Source of the DNA: Myxococcales bacterium
GTDB lineage: Bacteria; Myxococcota_A; Bradymonadia; UBA7976; UBA1532
Assembly: GCA_020633555.1 (NCBI GenBank)
Contig: JACKDL010000003.1
Location: 252,547-316,546, forward strand
Direction: 5' to 3'
DNA: 64,000 nt
Shown: piece after piece, positions 1 through 9,432 of the stretch
Position numbering within the stretch: position 1 is the stretch's first letter
How the letters are laid out: each line of letters starts with the position of its first letter
Made by a program: the position numbers and the translations under genes
The notes under the pieces: generated by a model
Told to the model about the DNA's origin: nothing
Databases searched by the model: none
What the model saw: the letters and a program-made list of their open reading frames with translations, nothing else

Positions 1-2505
1 GGCGGCCAGGGTGCGGGCGCCCTGCCGGAAGCCCGCGGCCCCCAGCCGGCGGCGCAGCTCGGCGTACTCGGCGTCGCCTCGGTCGGGCCCCAGCGTGGCC
101 CGCAGCCGGTCGTGGGCCCGGCGGGCCTCGACGCAGGGCCAGGCCAGCGCGATCAGGCCCCGGGCCAGGCGCCCGTCGTCGCTGGGCTGGGGCCCCAGCG
201 CGTCCAGCAGCCGGGGCACGGCCTCGGCCAGCACCCGGGCCAGGCGCGCGGCCAGCCGCGGGCGGTCGGCGGCCCGGCGATAATCGGGCGTGGCGGTCAG
301 GTCCGTGGGCGCGACGGCCGCGATCAGGCCCCCCAGCCCCAGGCTCACCGGCAGCGTGTCCAGCCGTCGGCCTTCCAGGTACAGCGCCACCTCGGCGGGT
401 GGCCCGTCGGGCCCGTGATCGGCCCCATCGGCCAGGGCCACCACCCCGCGGACCTCGGGCGTCTCCACCGTCACCCGCACCCGCGCCGGCTGATCCAGGC
501 GGGGGCCCGTGGCGGGCCGGGCCAGGAACTCGGCCCGCCCGCGGCCGTCATGCAGGGCCGCGCGGCCGTCCACCAGCGCCAGATCGGGCCGCAGGGCCCG
601 CACCTGTCGGTGCACCTCGGGATCCACGTACAGGCACACGGGCTCGGCGCCCGGGGCGGGGGGCACCGACACCGCCACGGTGGAGACCACGGCGCCCTGG
701 GCCAGGTGGGCGAGCCCGTGGGCCTGGCCGTCGGTCCAGCGCCACAGGGGCAGCGCCGCCCAGCGCGTCGGGCGGGCCAGGGGCGTCGTGGCGGGCGCGC
801 GCTCCCAGGCGACCTCCGACAGCCCGGCCCAGCGGGCCAGCGCCTGCCACAGGGCCGGCGACTCGCGGTGGGTGAGCCAGGCGCCCAGCAGGGGCAGGGG
901 CGGGCGGGGCGCGTCCAGCAGGGCGTCGGCCAGGGCCTCCAGCGCCGCCCACAGCGCAGGCACCAGCCCGTCGTGGGGCTCGACCCACCGGGCGTCGGGC
1001 CGGGCGATCAGATCGCCCAGGATCACCTCGATGCCCTCGAGCTCGGGCAGCAGGGCGTCGCTCCCCTCGGCCAGCAGGGCCTCCTGGGCCACCAGCGCGA
1101 GCCGCGGCTCGGCGGCGCTGCCGGGCCGCCAGCCCACCTCGCCCACCAGCCCGGCGTGGTGCACCGGCACGCGCACCGCCAGGCTGGGATCGGCGGGCAG
1201 CACCGGCTCGGTGGGGCGCCCTCGCCAGCGCTCGAGGCGCGCCTTCAGCGCCGCGTCGGCCTCCAGGTCCTCCGCCGCGTCCACCACGGTGCCCTTGGGG
1301 AACCGGCTGGCCAGCGGGCCCACCGCCTCGGGCGTCAGGGCCAGCACCGGCTCGCCCGTGGACAGGGGGGCCGCCACGTCCGGCGGGGCCCACGCCAGGC
1401 GCCCCCAGCGCTCCTGCTGGCGCAGCAGCGCCCCCAGCGTCAGCCCGCCCAGCTCGGGCAGCGGCAGGGCCAGCAGCACGGCGGCCAGGCGCTCGCCCCG
1501 GTAGCGGGGCAGGTTGGCGGCGTGGCCCTGGTACATGGTCAGGGTGCGCTGCATGAGCGCCGTGCCCCGGTGCTCGGCGGGCCAGCCCGCGGCGGCCGCC
1601 GCCTCGCCCACCTGGGCCAGGGCGTCCCACGCCGCGGCGTCCACGGCCGCCATCAGCGCGGCGTGGTGGTCGTCCTGCACGAACTTGAACCGCGAGGCGT
1701 CCTTCTTCAGGCCCGGGGCGTCCACCCGCACTTCCACGCCGGGCAGCATGCGCAGGCGCGTCTCGATGACCACCCCGAAGGTACACAGCACCAGGCGGCC
1801 CGGGTCCTCGTCGCCGCGCACGCCCGCCCAGCCCCGCGGCGGGCGTCGGCCGTCCTCGGCTTCGGGCGGCCACGGCACCGACACCCAGGCGTTCAGCGCC
1901 GGGGCCTGCAGCCCGTGGCTCACCAACTGCCCGTTCACCGTCACGGAGAGCTCGGCGTGCCGGCAGCCCTCGCGCAGCACGGCCACCTCGGGCGGCTCGC
2001 CGAACAGGTTCTGGAAGAACTCCACGATCTGGGCGGGGCTGAAGCGGTCCTTCACGTGGATCCGGCCGCCGGGCAGCGGGGGATCCAAGGGGTCGAGGGC
2101 GTCGGGCTGCCCGGGGCGCAGGGTCATCCGCCAGCCCTGCGTGCGCAGCTCCACGAAGCGTGGATCCCGGGCCAGCGCCGAGTTCAGGCCCACCGCCAGG
2201 CAGCGGCGCACCTCCAGCTCGGGCTGCGGCGACAGCAGGGCGTCGTACAGCCCGTTCAGGTCGTCGCCGTCGAAGCCGGGCCCGTCGAAGGTCAGCCACA
2301 TGTCGTCGGTGTCGACGGTGACGTCCACCCGGGTGGCGCCCTGGCCGGTGGCGGCCTGCACCAGCTCCAGCAGGTAGTTCAGGGGCTCGGCGAGCTGGAA
2401 CTTCCGGGTCTTCTCGCGGGCCTTCTCGCGGTCCAGGGTGAAGCGGCCCACGGCGTCCACCCGGCCCTCGCCGGCGAGCTCTTCGATGAGCGCGTCCACG
2501 TCCAT
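1..2505 (-). CDS. GHKL/HSP90-type ATP-binding protein, 3' end cut by window
   Basis: An open frame of at least 835 codons reads leftward from ATG at 2505 and leaves the window without a stop. The N-terminus (residues about 35-130) looks like a GHKL (HSP90/histidine-kinase) ATPase: NYLLELVQAA at 43-52 resembles the N-box helix and FDGPGFDG at 73-80 resembles the DxGxG loop, both degenerate. The rest is Leu/Ala/Trp-rich with no motif I recognise. I see no signal peptide, so it is probably cytoplasmic. It is transcribed divergently from the next lipoprotein with about 137 bp between. The family assignment is inferred from two motifs only; coding status is well supported by long, sensible translation in this frame. 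Confidence 0.7.
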   Translation of the reverse strand, partial: MDVDALIEELAGEGRVDAVGRFTLDREKAREKTRKFQLAEPLNYLLELVQAATGQGATRVDVTVDTDDMWLTFDGPGFDGDDLNGLYDALLSPQPELEVRRCLAVGLNSALARDPRFVELRTQGWRMTLRPGQPDALDPLDPPLPGGRIHVKDRFSPAQIVEFFQNLFGEPPEVAVLREGCRHAELSVTVNGQLVSHGLQAPALNAWVSVPWPPEAEDGRRPPRGWAGVRGDEDPGRLVLCTFGVVIETRLRMLPGVEVRVDAPGLKKDASRFKFVQDDHHAALMAAVDAAAWDALAQVGEAAAAAGWPAEHRGTALMQRTLTMYQGHAANLPRYRGERLAAVLLALPLPELGGLTLGALLRQQERWGRLAWAPPDVAAPLSTGEPVLALTPEAVGPLASRFPKGTVVDAAEDLEADAALKARLERWRGRPTEPVLPADPSLAVRVPVHHAGLVGEVGWRPGSAAEPRLALVAQEALLAEGSDALLPELEGIEVILGDLIARPDARWVEPHDGLVPALWAALEALADALLDAPRPPLPLLGAWLTHRESPALWQALARWAGLSEVAWERAPATTPLARPTRWAALPLWRWTDGQAHGLAHLAQGAVVSTVAVSVPPAPGAEPVCLYVDPEVHRQVRALRPDLALVDGRAALHDGRGRAEFLARPATGPRLDQPARVRVTVETPEVRGVVALADGADHGPDGPPAEVALYLEGRRLDTLPVSLGLGGLIAAVAPTDLTATPDYRRAADRPRLAARLARVLAEAVPRLLDALGPQPSDDGRLARGLIALAWPCVEARRAHDRLRATLGPDRGDAEYAELRRRLGAAGFRQGARTLAA

Positions 2506-2642
2506 GGGCGGACGCTCTCACAAATCTGTGGCGCGGATGACGGAAAACCCGCCCCCGCGCTGCCTCCGGGGCCGCGCTGCAAGGGTCTGCGGGGTGGCAC
2601 GACCTTTGAAAAGGCAGCCCGACAGGTCCTGGAGGTTCTCCC

Positions 2643-3497
2643 ATGCGCCGCTGGCTGCGAGCCCTGCCCCTCATCGCCCTGCTCCCCGCGCTGGGCTGCA
2701 CGCCGACGGGCGACGGCGCGGCGGTGGGCTTGAGCGACGAGGCCGGAGGGGGCTGCGCCCCGGGTGCCCGCCGGCCCGCCGATGACGGCTGCAACGCCTG
2801 CGTCTGCGGCGCCGACGGCGCCTGGAGCTGCACCGATCTGGCCTGCGCCGAGGCGTGCACCCCGGGCGACTTCCACGCCCTGGCCGACGGCTGCAACACC
2901 TGCACCTGCGCCCCCGACGGCGCCTGGATCTGCACCGCCGGCGAGTGCGCCCGCGAGCCCGTGGAGGACCCCGACGCGGCCTTGGGCTGCGCGCCCGGCG
3001 AGCGGGGACAGGACGACGCGGGCTGCCCCTGCGTGTGCGACGCCGGCGAGTGGCAGTGCGGCTGCGACGGGGGCGGCGGTGAGGGCGGCGAAGGCGGCGA
3101 GCCGCCGAGCCCCGGTGGGCCCGGCGACTGCGCCCCCGACGCCGTGCGCGCCGGCGAGTGCGGTGGCGTCTGCTGGTGCGCCGACGGCGGCTGGATCTGC
3201 GACCGGGACTGCGATGACGACGCGCTGGGCCAGCAAGGCCCCGACGCCGACCGATTGGCCTGCGAGACGGACGCCGACTGCGCCCCCACCGGCTGCGGCG
3301 GGCAGATCTGCGCCGCCGTGGACGCCGCCGTCGAGTGCGCCGCCGAGGCCGACGCCCCGGCCGCCTGCTACAGCGGCGAGGCCGCCGTCACCGGCTGCGG
3401 CTGCGTGCAGGGCCAGTGCGGCTGGCAGGATCTCTCGGCGCTGGCGGCCTGCGCCCAGGCCGAGGCCAGCGAAGGGGCCCCCGACCCGGCCCCCTGA
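2643..3497 (+). CDS. Cys-rich lipoprotein with pacifastin-like modules
   Basis: 284 residues. A lipoprotein signal peptide with lipobox LPALGC gives a lipidated Cys at residue 19. Residues about 38-100 hold two tandem modules of the form C-x11-C-N-x-C-x-C-x3-G-x3-C-T-x3-C, which matches the published consensus of pacifastin light-chain protease inhibitors. At least two more degenerate Cys modules (for example CWCADGGWIC) follow a Gly/Glu-rich linker, and the C-terminus carries further paired Cys. An SD-like GGAGG lies about 9 nt before the ATG. What I see is the Cys spacing; inhibition of serine proteases is known for arthropod members and is only inferred here. Alternatively it is a VWC-like or other disulfide-rich surface module. 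Confidence 0.8.
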   Translation: MRRWLRALPLIALLPALGCTPTGDGAAVGLSDEAGGGCAPGARRPADDGCNACVCGADGAWSCTDLACAEACTPGDFHALADGCNTCTCAPDGAWICTAGECAREPVEDPDAALGCAPGERGQDDAGCPCVCDAGEWQCGCDGGGGEGGEGGEPPSPGGPGDCAPDAVRAGECGGVCWCADGGWICDRDCDDDALGQQGPDADRLACETDADCAPTGCGGQICAAVDAAVECAAEADAPAACYSGEAAVTGCGCVQGQCGWQDLSALAACAQAEASEGAPDPAP

Positions 3498-3505
3498 CTC
3501 CCCTT

Positions 3506-3552
3506 GCGGGCGGCGGCGTCCCCCAGACCCCCCGCCGTCGCCCGCGTTTTTT
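3506..3552 (+). terminator. Rho-independent terminator
   Basis: A 13-bp inverted repeat (3506-3518 and 3533-3545, one G-T wobble) with a 14-nt loop is followed by six T at 3547-3552. It lies directly after the pacifastin-like gene and before the convergent guanine deaminase gene. Confidence 0.85.
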
Positions 3553-3571
3553 CTCGTTCAGCCGCGCGCGC

Positions 3572-4825
3572 TCAGCGCAGCACCCGCCCCTGCACCACCG
3601 TGTGGCGCACGGGCTCCGCGTCTCGGCGGAAGGCCAGCGCCTCATAGACGGCCTTGGGCCCGCGCTCCAGGGTGTAGTGGGGCACGTCCACCGCCACCAG
3701 ATCCCCCGCCAGCCCTGCCGCCAGCCGACCCACCTCGGGCCGCCCGCAGGCCGCGGCGCCGCCGGCGGTGGCGTGCCACAGCAGGGCCTCGGCGCTCACG
3801 GCCACCCCGCGCACCCGGGCGGCGTCCCAGGCGCTGGCGGCGGCCTGCCGCATCGAGAAGCTGCGCCCGGCGCCCACGTCGCTGCCCAGCCCCACGCGCA
3901 CCCCGCGGGCCGTGGGCGCGGCCAGATCCATGGCGCCGCTGCCCAGGAAGAAGTTGCTGTCGGGGCAGTGGCTCACCGTGCAGCCCAGGTCGGCCACCCG
4001 GTCCCAGGCGGCGTCGTCGAACCAGATGCAGTGCGCCAGGATCGTGCGCGGCCCGGCCAGGCCGTGATCGGCGTACACCGCCAGGTAGTCGCGCGCCTCG
4101 GGGAAGGCCTGGGCCACCGCCTTCAGCTCGGCGGCGTTCTCGGCGATGTGGGTCTGCACCCACAGCCCGTGCTTCTCGGCCAGATCGCCGGCGGCGCGCA
4201 TCTGGGCGCGGCTGCAGCTCAGGGCGAAGCGCGGGGTGATCACGAAGCGCAGGCGGTCGCCGTCGTGGCCGTGCCAGCGCTCCACCAGGGCCTCGCTGGC
4301 GGCCTGGGCCACCGCGTCGGGCACGCACACGGGCGGCGGGCAGCCCTGGTCCATGAGCGTCAGCCCCACGTCCGCGCGCAGGCCCGCCTCGGCCAGGGCG
4401 GCGAACAGGGCGTCCGTGGCCGGCGGCAGGCTGCTGCCGTACACCACCGAGGTCGTCGTGCCGTGGGCGATGAGGGCGTCGATGAACTCGTCGGTCACCT
4501 CGGCGGCGTACTCGGGATCCGCCAGCCGGGCCTCCTCGGGGAACACCGAGCGCTCCAGCCACGCCAGCAGGGGGCCGGTGCCGCTGCCGATGATCCGCGT
4601 CTGCGGCTGGTGCACGTGGGTGTCCACGAAGCCGGGCAGCCACACGGCGCCGGGGGCGGTGACGGGCTCGGCGCAGTCGGCGGGGGCGGGGCCCACCGAG
4701 TTGATGTGGCCGGCCGCGTCCAGGGTGATCAGGCCGTCCTCGATGAGGGTCAGGCGGGGGCCGTCGGCGGCGGGGCAGATCAGGGGGCCGCGCACGGCCG
4801 TACAGCGCTCGCCAAGGCGAAGCAT
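3572..4825 (-). CDS. guaD: Guanine deaminase
   Basis: 417 residues from ATG at 4825; the frame is open further upstream but that extension is Arg-rich and unlike the family. This amidohydrolase hydrolyses guanine to xanthine and ammonia in purine salvage, in the cytoplasm. Visible motifs: PGFVDTHVHQPQ (metal-binding His70 and His72), QTHIAEN, LAHCIWF, VSHCPDSNFFLGSG and LGSDVGAG with the metal/catalytic Asp, all typical of guanine deaminase. Length fits the family (about 430-450). It converges with the preceding lipoprotein gene across a terminator and is divergent from the kinase gene, whose start is about 90 bp away. No obvious purine genes are next to it. Confidence 0.93.
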   Translation of the reverse strand: MLRLGERCTAVRGPLICPAADGPRLTLIEDGLITLDAAGHINSVGPAPADCAEPVTAPGAVWLPGFVDTHVHQPQTRIIGSGTGPLLAWLERSVFPEEARLADPEYAAEVTDEFIDALIAHGTTTSVVYGSSLPPATDALFAALAEAGLRADVGLTLMDQGCPPPVCVPDAVAQAASEALVERWHGHDGDRLRFVITPRFALSCSRAQMRAAGDLAEKHGLWVQTHIAENAAELKAVAQAFPEARDYLAVYADHGLAGPRTILAHCIWFDDAAWDRVADLGCTVSHCPDSNFFLGSGAMDLAAPTARGVRVGLGSDVGAGRSFSMRQAAASAWDAARVRGVAVSAEALLWHATAGGAAACGRPEVGRLAAGLAGDLVAVDVPHYTLERGPKAVYEALAFRRDAEPVRHTVVQGRVLR

Positions 4826-4913
4826 GGGCGGTCTCCGGGCGGGTGAACCGCGCGATACTACACACTTGCCGCGCCGTGTCATGGGGTTGGTGCGTTCGCG
4901 GGTCCGGGCGGCT

Positions 4914-6906
4914 ATGCTCCCGCCGGTGTTCATCTGCCCCGAGTGCCGGTCGGTCTACGAGGACGCGGGGTCCGTCTGCCCGCGCGACGGCGAGCCGTTG
5001 GCCGAGGTGCAGGCGCACCAGACGCGCTCGCGCTACCCCTTGCTGGGCAAGGTGGTGGGCGACCGCTACCACCTCATCGGCGGGCTGGGGCAAGGCGGGC
5101 TGGGCACCGTCTACCTGGCGCAGCACCTGCACCTGGGCCAGCTCTTCGCCGTGAAGTTCCTGGACCTCGAGACCCTGGGCCTCGAGGTGAAGGACAAGCA
5201 GAAGGCCGGTTACCGCAACGACTTCCTGAAAGAGGCCCGGGTGGCCTCGGTCATCCGCCACGAGGCGGTGGTGCGGGTCTCGGACTTCGGCGAGTTCGAG
5301 GGGCTGCCCTTCCTGGTCATGGAGTACGTCCCAGGCCCCTCCCTGCTGCAGGTCATCGCCGCCCGCGGCCGGCTCGAGGTGGCCGAGGCCCTGGCCATCG
5401 CCAAGCGCATCGCCGAGGCGCTCGAGGCCTTCCACGAGCGGCGTCTGGTGCACCGGGATCTGAAGCCCGCCAACGTCATCCTCGATCCCCGGGGCAACGG
5501 CCGGCTCACGCTGGTGGATCTGGGGCTGGTGAAGGATCTGTCGGGCCCCGGCGGCAAGCACTCCACCCACCCGCTGGCCCTGCGCGGCACCCCGGGCTAC
5601 CTGGCGCCCGAGCAGGTGCCGGCCTGGGTCCTCAGCGGCGCCGGCATCGACCGCCCTGGCGAGAAGCAGCCGGTGGACGCCCGGGTGGACCTGTACGCCC
5701 TGGGGGTGATCCTCTACGAGATGGTGGCCGGCGTCTCGCCGTACCCCGAGGGCAGCAACACCCAGATCATCGTCTGGAGCTGCACCCGCGACCCCATCCC
5801 GCTGGACTCGGTGAAGCCCCCGCTGGCCGAGCTGCTGCCCGGGCTCGAGGGGCTCATCACCGACACCATGGCGCGGGATCCCGCCCGGCGCCCCCAGAAC
5901 GCCGCCGAGTTCCTCGAGCGCCTGGAGGCGGTGGCCAGCGGCGACGTCATCGACGCCTCGTGGCCGGCCATCGAGGGTGCCAGCCTGTCGGCCAGCGGGC
6001 TGCCGGTGCAGGAGGTGCCCCGGCGGCCCTCGCAGCGCCAGGATCCCCCGCGGGTGCAGACGGTGCAGCCCCGGCCCTCGGTCACCACTTCGTCCGAGCG
6101 GGCGCTGCTGGTGCCCCCCATGGCCCGGCCCTCGGCGCCCATGCCGCCCCAACCCGCCCGCCCCGACGACCTCACCCTGGAGGCCGACGACGACTCGCTC
6201 GACGCGTTGCTCGACGGCGTGCCGCTGCCCGGCGACGCCGACGAGGGCGCCCCCGAGACCCCCACCCGGGTGGACGGCTACGGGCAGGTGCCGGCCGCCG
6301 CGCCGCCGGATCACGCCGCGCCCGCCGAGCCTGCGCCTGCGGGCGGGTCGCTGAAAGTGCTGTGGCTCACCATCCCCGCCTTGCTGGTGGGCGTGGGGCT
6401 GGCCCTGTGGCTCAACCGTGACAACGCGCCTACCCCGGTGCAGCCCATCTTCGACGCGGGGGCGCCGGCGGTGGTGCCCATCCGGGCGGTGCCGGTCGAG
6501 GCCCCCGACGCCACGCCGGCCACGCAGGCGGCGCCGGCCCCGGACGCTGCGCCCGCCCCGGACGCCGCGCCCGCCAGTCAGGCCGCACCGGCGACCCAGG
6601 CCGCGCCCGCGACGAAGGCCGCTCCCCACCCAGGCCGCGCCCGCCACCCAGGCCGCGCCCGCCACCCAGGCCGCGCCCGCAACCCAGGCCCCTGCCCGCC
6701 GCGCCCCCGTGCGGCGGCGCCCGCCCCCCAAGAAGGCCGATCCCGCGGCGCTGCTGGCCAAGGCCGACGGCCTGTTCCGCCAACGGGACTTCGCCGGGGC
6801 CCTGGTGGCCTACCAGGCCTTCCAGCGGGCCGCGGACCCCGGCACCCGGCAGCTCCACCCCGAGGTGGCCGACCGGATCCGCTTCTGTGAAGCGCAGCTG
6901 AAATGA
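4914..6906 (+). CDS. Zinc-ribbon Ser/Thr protein kinase, reading frame broken in linker
   Basis: Membrane-anchored eukaryotic-like kinase. The N-terminus has a zinc-ribbon-like FICPECRSVYEDAGSVCP. The kinase domain (about 44-345) shows the Gly-rich loop GGLGQGGLGTVY, catalytic Lys in FAVKFLD, HRDLKPANV and DLG in place of DFG, then GTPGYLAPEQ. A TM segment lies near 482-503. The following Ala/Pro/Thr/Gln linker shifts frame near 6623-6628: reading continues in the next frame, with KKADPAALLAKADGLFRQRDF and a TPR-like tail ending at TGA 6904-6906. One extra C in the CCCC run at 6624-6627 would explain it. Start may be ATG 4914 or GTG 4926. Frameshift may be sequencing error or slippage; as read, the protein would end in a wrong-frame tail. 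Confidence 0.85.
6628..6690 (+). repeat. 18-bp tandem repeat in kinase linker
   Basis: Three full and one half copies of an 18-bp unit encoding TQAAPA (6628-6645, 6646-6663, 6664-6681, 6682-6690). The frame break of the kinase gene lies at its left edge, so the repeat is a plausible slippage or assembly-error site. Confidence 0.9.
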
Positions 6907-6948
6907 TCCGCCGCCGCGGGCTCGCGTCGCCCGCGGTTTGCCCCTACC

Positions 6949-7866
6949 ATGGCCGCCATGCGTCGCCTGTCTCTTCTGCCCCTGATCCTGGGGATGCTGG
7001 CCCCGCCGGCCCTGGCTGCCGACCGGGTGCAGCCCGAAATGGCCACCCGCTACGCGCAGGTGGTCAAGCGGGCTGAGGCCGCGGGCAGCCCGCAGGCCGC
7101 CATCGAGATCTACGAGGAGGCCCTGCTGGGCTTCGCCTCGGGCTACGGCCGGGTGCACCTGCGCCTGGGCCAGCTCTACCAGAAGATCAACAAGCCGGCC
7201 GAGGCCGCGGCCAACTACCGCGCCTGCATGGAGGATGACCGCGTCGACGACCTCGACCGCGAGATCATCTGCAAGACCAACCTGGAAGCCAGCACGGTGC
7301 CCTTCGAGTTCACGGGGCTGCCCGCGGGGGGCCGGGTGCTCGTCATCCAGCCGGCGGCCTTCGCGGGCGCCGTGGAGTCGGGCGCGCGGCTGCCGCCCGG
7401 CAACCTGGAGGTCACCGTCGAGGCCCCCGGCCGCGCGCCGCGCGCCAGCGCCCTGCGCCTGCCCCGGGCCCGGCCCTGGCAGGTGATGGTGGGCCTGGCA
7501 CGCCGGGACGGTCCGCTGGTGCCCGATGGCTTCCTGGGCGGCGCCGGCGGCGGCGATCAGGCCCCGGGCCTCTTCGACGACGCCAAGGCCGTGGCCCCCA
7601 TGGATCCCGACAGCGGCGGCGTGGACTGGCGCCTGTGGGGCGGCGGCGGGCTGGGGCTCGCCCTGGTGGGCACGGGCCTGGCGCTGGGCGTCATGAGCCA
7701 CGGCCAACTCGACGACGCCCGGGCCGCCCAGGGCGCGGGCACCTGTACGAACTTCTGTGCCGACGATCTGTCGTCGGCCGAGTCACTGGCCAGCACCGCC
7801 GACGCCCTGTGGATCGGCGGCGCGGTGGTGGCCACGGCGGCGGTGGTGTGGTGGCTGCTCGACTGA
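6949..7866 (+). CDS. Exported TPR-like protein with C-terminal hydrophobic segments
   Basis: 305 residues (302 if ATG 6958 is used, which gives the neater signal peptide MRRLSLLPLILGMLAPPALA). Residues about 30-105 look like two or three tetratricopeptide-type helical pairs (AAIEIYEEALLGFASGYG, LRLGQLYQKINKPAEAAANY). A beta-rich, PEGA-like middle follows. The C-terminus has two hydrophobic segments, GGGLGLALVGTGLALGV and IGGAVVATAAVVWWLL, that could be membrane spans. It follows the kinase gene by about 42 bp and overlaps the next lipoprotein start, so the three genes are probably co-transcribed. Function unknown; architecture resembles the TPR-PEGA protein at 38.4-39.7 kb. Confidence 0.8.
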   Translation: MAAMRRLSLLPLILGMLAPPALAADRVQPEMATRYAQVVKRAEAAGSPQAAIEIYEEALLGFASGYGRVHLRLGQLYQKINKPAEAAANYRACMEDDRVDDLDREIICKTNLEASTVPFEFTGLPAGGRVLVIQPAAFAGAVESGARLPPGNLEVTVEAPGRAPRASALRLPRARPWQVMVGLARRDGPLVPDGFLGGAGGGDQAPGLFDDAKAVAPMDPDSGGVDWRLWGGGGLGLALVGTGLALGVMSHGQLDDARAAQGAGTCTNFCADDLSSAESLASTADALWIGGAVVATAAVVWWLLD

Positions 7867-9000
7867 TCCTCCCCGGCCTGTTCGCCGCGGCCCTCAGCGG
7901 CTGCTTCTCGTCCGCGGACTTCTCGGAGTGCACCAGCAGCGTGCAGTGCGGGCGCGGCTACCGCTGCGAGGCCAACGCCTGCGTGCCCCAGGGCGGCGCC
8001 GGGGACGGCGGGGTGGTGGACTTCTCGGGTCGGCCCGATCAGGCCACCGGCGAGGACGTGCAGGTCATCGAGGGCGGCCGCTTCACCGAGGCCCAGGGCG
8101 ATCAGAGCTTCCCGGGGAAGACCCTGGTGCTGCGCGGCCAGATCATCGTCGACAGCCTGTCGGGCGTCACCTTCAGCGCCAAGGCCATCCGCCTCGAGGG
8201 CACCCTGGAGGTGCTGGGGCCGGCGGGCGGCCCGGGCGGCGGCGGTGGGGCCGGCGGGCACACCGATCTGCAGTTCGTGCCCGGCGGGCGGGTCGACAGC
8301 CCGCAGCGCGGGTCCCTGGCCAACGGCACCACCGGCGGCGACGGGGGACCGGGGAGCCGCGGGCTGGGCGTGAACGGCGGCCAGGCGGGCGAGCCGGGCG
8401 AGGTGGGCAACCCCGACGGCCTGGCCGGCGGCGACGGCCGCTTCCCCATCACGAGCTGCGACGATCAGGCCACGCTTCAGGTGGGCTGCAGTGGGGGCGG
8501 CGGCGGCGGCGGCAAGGGCGCCAACGGCGGCGCGGTGTGCGACGGCGGCGGCGGCGGCGGCGGCGGGGGCCGGGGCGCGCGGGCGGCGCGGTGGCGCTGG
8601 TGGCCGAGACCCGGATCATCATCGACGGGCAGATCATCGCGGCCGGCTCGGGCGGCACCGTGGCGCTGGCCCCGATACCCTGGGCGGCCCGCCCTGCGGC
8701 GGCGGCGGCGACGACTGCGGGGGCGCGTGCGACACCCGCACCCACGGCTACGGCGGCGACGGCGCCCAGTCGGGCGGCCCCGGCCAGGGCGGCGGCGAGG
8801 GCGCCGGTAGCGGCGGCCGTGGCGGCAACGGCAGCGGCGGCATGATCCGCCTGGTGGCCCCCCAGATCCAGGTGCCCGCCACCGGCAGCGGCCTGCTCGA
8901 CGTGGCGGGCGGCGGCGCCGACAACGGCGGCATGGTGGTGGTGCTGGGCGCCGTGGATGGCCCGCTGGAGGTCCAGGGCGAGACGCTGCGCTGCCCGTGA
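7851..9000 (+). CDS. Gly-rich lipoprotein, two apparent frameshifts
   Basis: Starts at GTG 7851 (or 7848), overlapping the previous gene by about 16 nt. The signal peptide ends in a lipobox-like AALSGC. A Cys-rich patch (SVQCGRGYRCEANACVP) is followed by a beta-rich stretch and long Gly-rich segments. The frame breaks twice. After GAVCDGGGGGGGGG, within about 8541-8585, coding continues in the next frame as GGAVALVAETRIIIDGQ. At the C run near 8670-8673 it shifts again to DTLGGPPCGGGGDDC and reaches TGA at 8998-9000. One missing base at each site would restore a product of about 380 residues. Restored, it ends SGLLDVAGGGADNGGMVVVL. Surface/secreted role inferred; no family recognised. Either a pseudogene or two base-call errors in GC homopolymers. 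Confidence 0.65.
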
Positions 9001-9362
9001 TGAAGCGCCTGCTGCTGGTGGACGACTGCATCGACGTGCACCTGCTGGTGCGGGCCAAGCTGCGTCGCGCCGGCCGCAGCGACGTGGAGCTGGTGACCGC
9101 CACCGACGGCCAGGCGGCCCTGGACTACGCCCAGCCCGAGCGCTTCCCCGACCTGGTCATCACCGACGTGAACATGCCCCGCTGCGACGGCCCCACCCTG
9201 GTGGGCGCCCTGCGGGCGGCGGGCTACCCCGGTCCCATCCTGCTCACCAGCTCGGCGCCGGCGGCGCTGGTGGCGGGGGCGCAGGCCATGATCGACAAAG
9301 GGATCCTGCTCGACGAGCTGGCGGTGTTGCTGGACGCCTGGCTGGGCCCCGCCGTTAGCTGA
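9000..9362 (+). CDS. Stand-alone response-regulator receiver domain
   Basis: 120 residues, start ATG at 9000 overlapping the upstream TGA; GTG 8997 is an alternative. CheY-like fold: acidic pair DD in LLLVDDCIDVH, phospho-acceptor Asp in LVITDVNMPRCDGP, Ser in LLTSSAP, and a Lys (DKG) about where the conserved Lys lies. No output domain. No histidine kinase gene is visible in the window. Translational overlap ties it to the Gly-rich lipoprotein gene. Confidence 0.9.
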   Translation: MKRLLLVDDCIDVHLLVRAKLRRAGRSDVELVTATDGQAALDYAQPERFPDLVITDVNMPRCDGPTLVGALRAAGYPGPILLTSSAPAALVAGAQAMIDKGILLDELAVLLDAWLGPAVS

Positions 9363-9432
9363 CTGTCGCCTGGGCTGGAACGCCCCTTGCTTCCCCGCGC
9401 CGTGAACCCACTCAACCTGTCAGGAACTGCCC

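Noticed and set aside
548..3289. A 913-codon minus-strand frame across the ATPase and lipoprotein genes
   Set aside because: Spans two real genes in other frames and reads as Arg/Pro/Gly/Ala-rich filler.
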